Shown here: positions 42,417 through 44,783 of the stretch, piece by piece
How the letters are laid out: every line of letters starts with the position of its first letter
Position numbering within the stretch: the stretch's first letter is position 1
Translations under genes and position numbers: made by a program
DNA from: Conexibacter sp.
GTDB lineage: Bacteria; Actinomycetota; Thermoleophilia; Solirubrobacterales; Solirubrobacteraceae
DNA: 44,783 nucleotides
NCBI GenBank assembly: GCA_025964325.1
Contig: JAOPZA010000083.1
Coordinates: 1 to 44,783, forward strand
Reading direction: 5' to 3'
The notes under the pieces: generated by a model
The model's input: only the letters and a program-made list of their open reading frames with translations
What the model was told of the DNA's origin: nothing
Database searches by the model: none

Positions 42417-43064
42417 CTAGTCGCGTCCGACGCGGCGTTGCACTTCGCCTTCCTCGATCGCGAGGTTGCCGTACGTGGGCTCGCCGGCGCGCTCGTAGGA
42501 GAGCTGCAGCGTGCCGTTGGGGTAGGCGACAGACTCGAGCAGGCGCAGCCTGGTGGGCACGGTCCCGTCGGCGAACACGTGCTTGCCGCTGCCGAGCAGC
42601 AGCGGGTAGAGCCACAGGTCGAGCCGGTCGACGAGCCCGAGGCGCAGCAGCGACTGGACGAGGTCGAGGCTGCCGATGACGTGGACCTCGTCGTGGCGCT
42701 GCGTCAGGCGAGCGACGCTCTCGGCGAGGTCGCCGGTCAGCAGTGTCGAGCCGCGCCAGCCCAGCGGCTCCGCCAGGCTGCGGCTGGCGACGTGCTTGGG
42801 GACGTGGTTGAGCAGCGCGGTGAACGGGATCTCCTGTGGCGCGGTCGGCCAGTAGCCGGCGAAGATCTCGTAGGTCTTGCGGCCCAGCAGCAGGGCGTCC
42901 ATGCCGCTCGCGCGCTCGAACATGACGTCGCCGGACTCGCGATCGAGCAGGGGCGCCTGCCACCCGCCGTGCGCGAAGCCGCCCTCGCGATCCTCGTCGG
43001 GCCCGCCGGGCGCCTGTGCCACGCCGTCGAGCGTCACGAACTCGGTCACGACAAGCTTGCCCAT
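42417..43064 (-). CDS. RibD C-terminal/dihydrofolate reductase-like protein
   Basis: 215 residues. Typical layout: MGKLVVTEFVTLDGV at the start, MDALLLGRKTYEIFAGYWP, TLLTGDLAES, VHVIGSLDLVQSLL and LYPLLLGSGKHVF. This family binds NADPH; true DHFR or riboflavin activity is usually not proven. GAGAGGAAAC precedes the ATG. It converges on the MFS gene (66-nt gap). No riboflavin genes lie nearby. Confidence 0.9.
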   Translation of the reverse strand: MGKLVVTEFVTLDGVAQAPGGPDEDREGGFAHGGWQAPLLDRESGDVMFERASGMDALLLGRKTYEIFAGYWPTAPQEIPFTALLNHVPKHVASRSLAEPLGWRGSTLLTGDLAESVARLTQRHDEVHVIGSLDLVQSLLRLGLVDRLDLWLYPLLLGSGKHVFADGTVPTRLRLLESVAYPNGTLQLSYERAGEPTYGNLAIEEGEVQRRVGRD

Positions 43065-43649
43065 GGTGTTTCCTCTCTCTCGTGTGTCGCGGTCTCATCC
43101 CAGAGACTGCGTCGTCGCGCCGAAGTCATCGCCGCGACCTTCGCGCCCGCCGCGCGGGCGCGATCGCCTGCGTCGACGCTTCGCGTTTCGCGACGCGCGT
43201 CAGGCGGGCGGCGTGCGGGACGAGCGGCGCGGGACGCGACGACGGAGGACGGCATGGCTGACGCACGCGCCCGCGCGCTTCGTCGAACGGGAGGGGCACG
43301 CGCGGGTGCAGTCCGAGCACGACGGCGAGACTGGATTCTGGACTCGAGCTCCGCCAGGTCACTAAGAAGCTGTTTCGGAATGAAGCGCTATGTCTCCTGA
43401 GCTGGAGCTAGTCGTCGCTGTCGGCGACAGTCGGAGGTCGTGGAGGTGTCGTCTCGCAGGGGAGTACGGCTCGGCGTGATGGGCGCGATGACCGGCCTCG
43501 GTCGCGCCACGCGGGGGAGCGCGCTGGAGAGATGGGCGCCCTGAGGCCACGTCGGCGTGGGTGGCGGCGCCTGCGCCGTCGACGACCAGATGTGCCGCGG
43601 CAGGACCACGGCTGGAAGCGAGCTTCCGGCAACGCGTCCTTCCGGGTTC
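43065..43649. other. 585-nt gap without an intact gene
   Basis: No frame shows a convincing product. On the plus strand about 43270-43363 reads FVEREGHARVQSEHDGETG, reminiscent of one helicase-associated repeat, and ends in a stop; it may be a relic. The remainder up to the TetR stop has only GC-driven open frames without family features. Confidence 0.35.
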
Positions 43650-44198
43650 TCAGGCGCTGTCGATCGTGGTGAGGAAGTCGGCGAAGGCCCGGTGCGTGCG
43701 TGTGGTGTTGCCGGTTGCGTCGAGGTCCATGAGGAGGCCGCGGATGACGGCGAGCACGACGGTGGCGAGCTCGGGTCGGCCGAGGCTGCGCATGCCGTCC
43801 TCGAGCGGTGCGAGCCAGTCGGTGGTCGCGGTCCGCCGGAAGCCAGGCCAGAGTGGTTCTCCCGCGCTGTCGTGCAGCGGGCTGAACATGCGTAGGTAGG
43901 GCTCGCCCTGCGGCCCGGAGATCGCCGACCATGCGCGGGCCAGGGTCGCCGGGTAGGGCTCGTCGGGTCGCAGGCGTATGAGTTCGGTGAAGGCCTCGAG
44001 CTGGCGCTGCCGGGCCTGTCCCAGGACCTCGCGGAGCAGTCCGTCACGGGTCTCGAAGTGGTAGATCAGCATCCGGCTCGAGGTGCCCGTGGCGGCCGCC
44101 AACGGCCCGAGCCGATCAGGGAGCCCGTGCTCCAGCGCGTAGTCGGTGCACGCGTCGAGAAGCCGCTGCTTGATCTGCGGTTGGCGCTGCCTGCCCAT
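43650..44198 (-). CDS. TetR-family transcriptional regulator
   Basis: 182 residues. N-terminal HTH (about 8-55, with TGTSSRMLIYHFETRDGLLREVL, a typical TetR recognition helix) and a helical ligand domain. ATG 44198 is preferred over GTG 44201. It faces the alpha/beta hydrolase gene, with 76 bp between starts that contain a dyad (44213-44230). It therefore probably represses both genes until a ligand, perhaps the hydrolase substrate, binds. Confidence 0.9.
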   Translation of the reverse strand: MGRQRQPQIKQRLLDACTDYALEHGLPDRLGPLAAATGTSSRMLIYHFETRDGLLREVLGQARQRQLEAFTELIRLRPDEPYPATLARAWSAISGPQGEPYLRMFSPLHDSAGEPLWPGFRRTATTDWLAPLEDGMRSLGRPELATVVLAVIRGLLMDLDATGNTTRTHRAFADFLTTIDSA

Positions 44199-44212
44199 CA
44201 CGTCATCTTTTC

Positions 44213-44230
44213 ACGTAACGAACGATACGT
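44213..44230. promoter_or_regulatory. Candidate TetR operator
   Basis: ACGTAACGAACGATACGT: perfect 5-bp arms ACGTA/TACGT and 7 of 9 positions symmetric overall, midway between the divergent TetR and hydrolase genes. Confidence 0.5.
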
Positions 44231-44274
44231 CTACGATTGCTTTAGACCAGATCGAGACAGGATGGGAGGTCATG

Positions 44275-44783
44275 ATGAGGGTCGTTTTCGTGCATGGGGC
44301 ATGCGTCAAGGACGGATCGTGGTGGTGGCACCGAACCGGTGAGCTGCTCGCCGAGCGGGGCGTCGTCAGCGAGGCGCCCGCCCTGCCCAGCTGCGGCGAG
44401 ACGCGTGTGCCGACGGGTGCGCAAGGAGCCGGGCTGGCCGAAGATGTCGCCTCGGTCCGGCACGTCCTGACCGCGAGCGACGAGCCGACCGTCGTGGTCG
44501 CCCACAGCTACGGCGGCATCGTCACCGCGGAGGCAGCGGCGGGGGTCGACGCTGTCCGCCATCTGCTGCTCGTGTCCAGCTACCTGCCCGAGGTCGGGCA
44601 GAGCCTCTCCTCGTTCGGCGGCGAGGAGCCCGCCCCGTTTCTCGACATCGATCCCGAGGGCGGCACGTTCACCGTCCGGCCGGAGGCCCTGGCCGAGACG
44701 TTCCTGCAAGATTGCGATCCGGAGATCCAGCGACAGGCCATCGACAAGACGGCCCGGCAGAGCCTGGCGGTCCTCGAGCAACC
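44275..44783 (+). CDS. Alpha/beta hydrolase, cut by window end
   Basis: 169 residues visible; no stop before the window ends. Strand 1 and oxyanion loop VVFVHGACVKDGSWWW; nucleophile elbow AHSYGG with S78; LLVSSYLPE follows, as in EstC/salicylate-esterase-like hydrolases. ATG 44275 has GGGAGG 5 nt upstream (ATG 44272 is too close). The catalytic Asp and His should lie beyond the end. Divergent from a TetR regulator. Substrate unknown. Confidence 0.88.
   Translation, partial: MRVVFVHGACVKDGSWWWHRTGELLAERGVVSEAPALPSCGETRVPTGAQGAGLAEDVASVRHVLTASDEPTVVVAHSYGGIVTAEAAAGVDAVRHLLLVSSYLPEVGQSLSSFGGEEPAPFLDIDPEGGTFTVRPEALAETFLQDCDPEIQRQAIDKTARQSLAVLEQ

Noticed and set aside
1-44783. tRNA, rRNA, CRISPR arrays, riboswitches
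   Set aside because: Looked for T-loop-like GTTCGA contexts and regularly spaced repeats; none fold or repeat convincingly.

Overview
The window is high-GC DNA, almost fully coding, with actinobacterial signatures: GTG/TTG starts, 1-8 nt start/stop overlaps, XRE-cupin regulators and many SCP-x-like thiolases. Protein style and the PepSY-like secreted protein near 33 kb suggest Thermoleophilia/Solirubrobacterales (Conexibacter, Solirubrobacter relatives). This is inference; there is no rRNA gene to test it, and I saw no tRNA, rRNA or CRISPR array.

Region 1 (1-4.8 kb): a membrane protein, then a copper-resistance operon. A TTGACA promoter carries a C4/G5 dyad typical of CsoR-type copper operators. 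It drives a His/Met-rich secreted protein and the copper ATPase CopA. A double-ABM-domain protein converges on copA.

Region 2 (5.1-29.7 kb) is the centrepiece: about 24 kb, almost all on the minus strand, that reads as one catabolic island. In transcription order it has two paralogous XRE-cupin regulators, an SDR and an NTF2-like protein. A ribose-type ABC importer follows (ATPase, lipoprotein binding protein, permease), then two cyclase-family hydrolases, a CaiB-type CoA-transferase and a zinc alcohol dehydrogenase. Next come HyuA and HyuB (HyuB with an extra C-terminal domain, as in acetone/acetophenone carboxylases) and an acetoacetyl-CoA-synthetase-like ligase, ending at a hairpin. A second unit holds two thiolase homologues that lack the catalytic Cys and His, a zinc-ribbon OB-fold partner, an acyl-CoA ligase and an aldehyde dehydrogenase. 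A second aldehyde dehydrogenase diverges on the plus strand. The gene set suggests import of a small alcohol or ketone, oxidation, ATP-dependent carboxylation to a beta-keto acid, CoA activation, and C-C cleavage by thiolase-like or aldolase-like enzymes. The same 16-bp dyad overlaps predicted -10 or spacer elements at three promoters here (ABC operon, thiolase operon, regulator 1), with a weaker copy upstream of the divergent pair. This ties the island into one candidate regulon.

Region 3 (29.7-40 kb) mixes intact genes (lipoprotein, SpoIIE-type phosphatase with GAF/PAS domains, an SDR lacking YxxxK, a serine hydrolase, a carboxymuconolactone decarboxylase-like protein) with many broken ones. 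The broken ones are a response-regulator stub, a frameshifted PepSY-like protein, lectin-like and YVTN fragments, a truncated membrane/kinase N-terminus next to a degraded IS630-type transposase, an AHSA1 remnant, and an FG-GAP/collagen-like protein with a nonsense codon.

Region 4 (40-44.8 kb): a LysR regulator divergent from an MFS transporter, a RibD/DHFR-like reductase, and a TetR regulator divergent from an alpha/beta hydrolase that runs off the window end.
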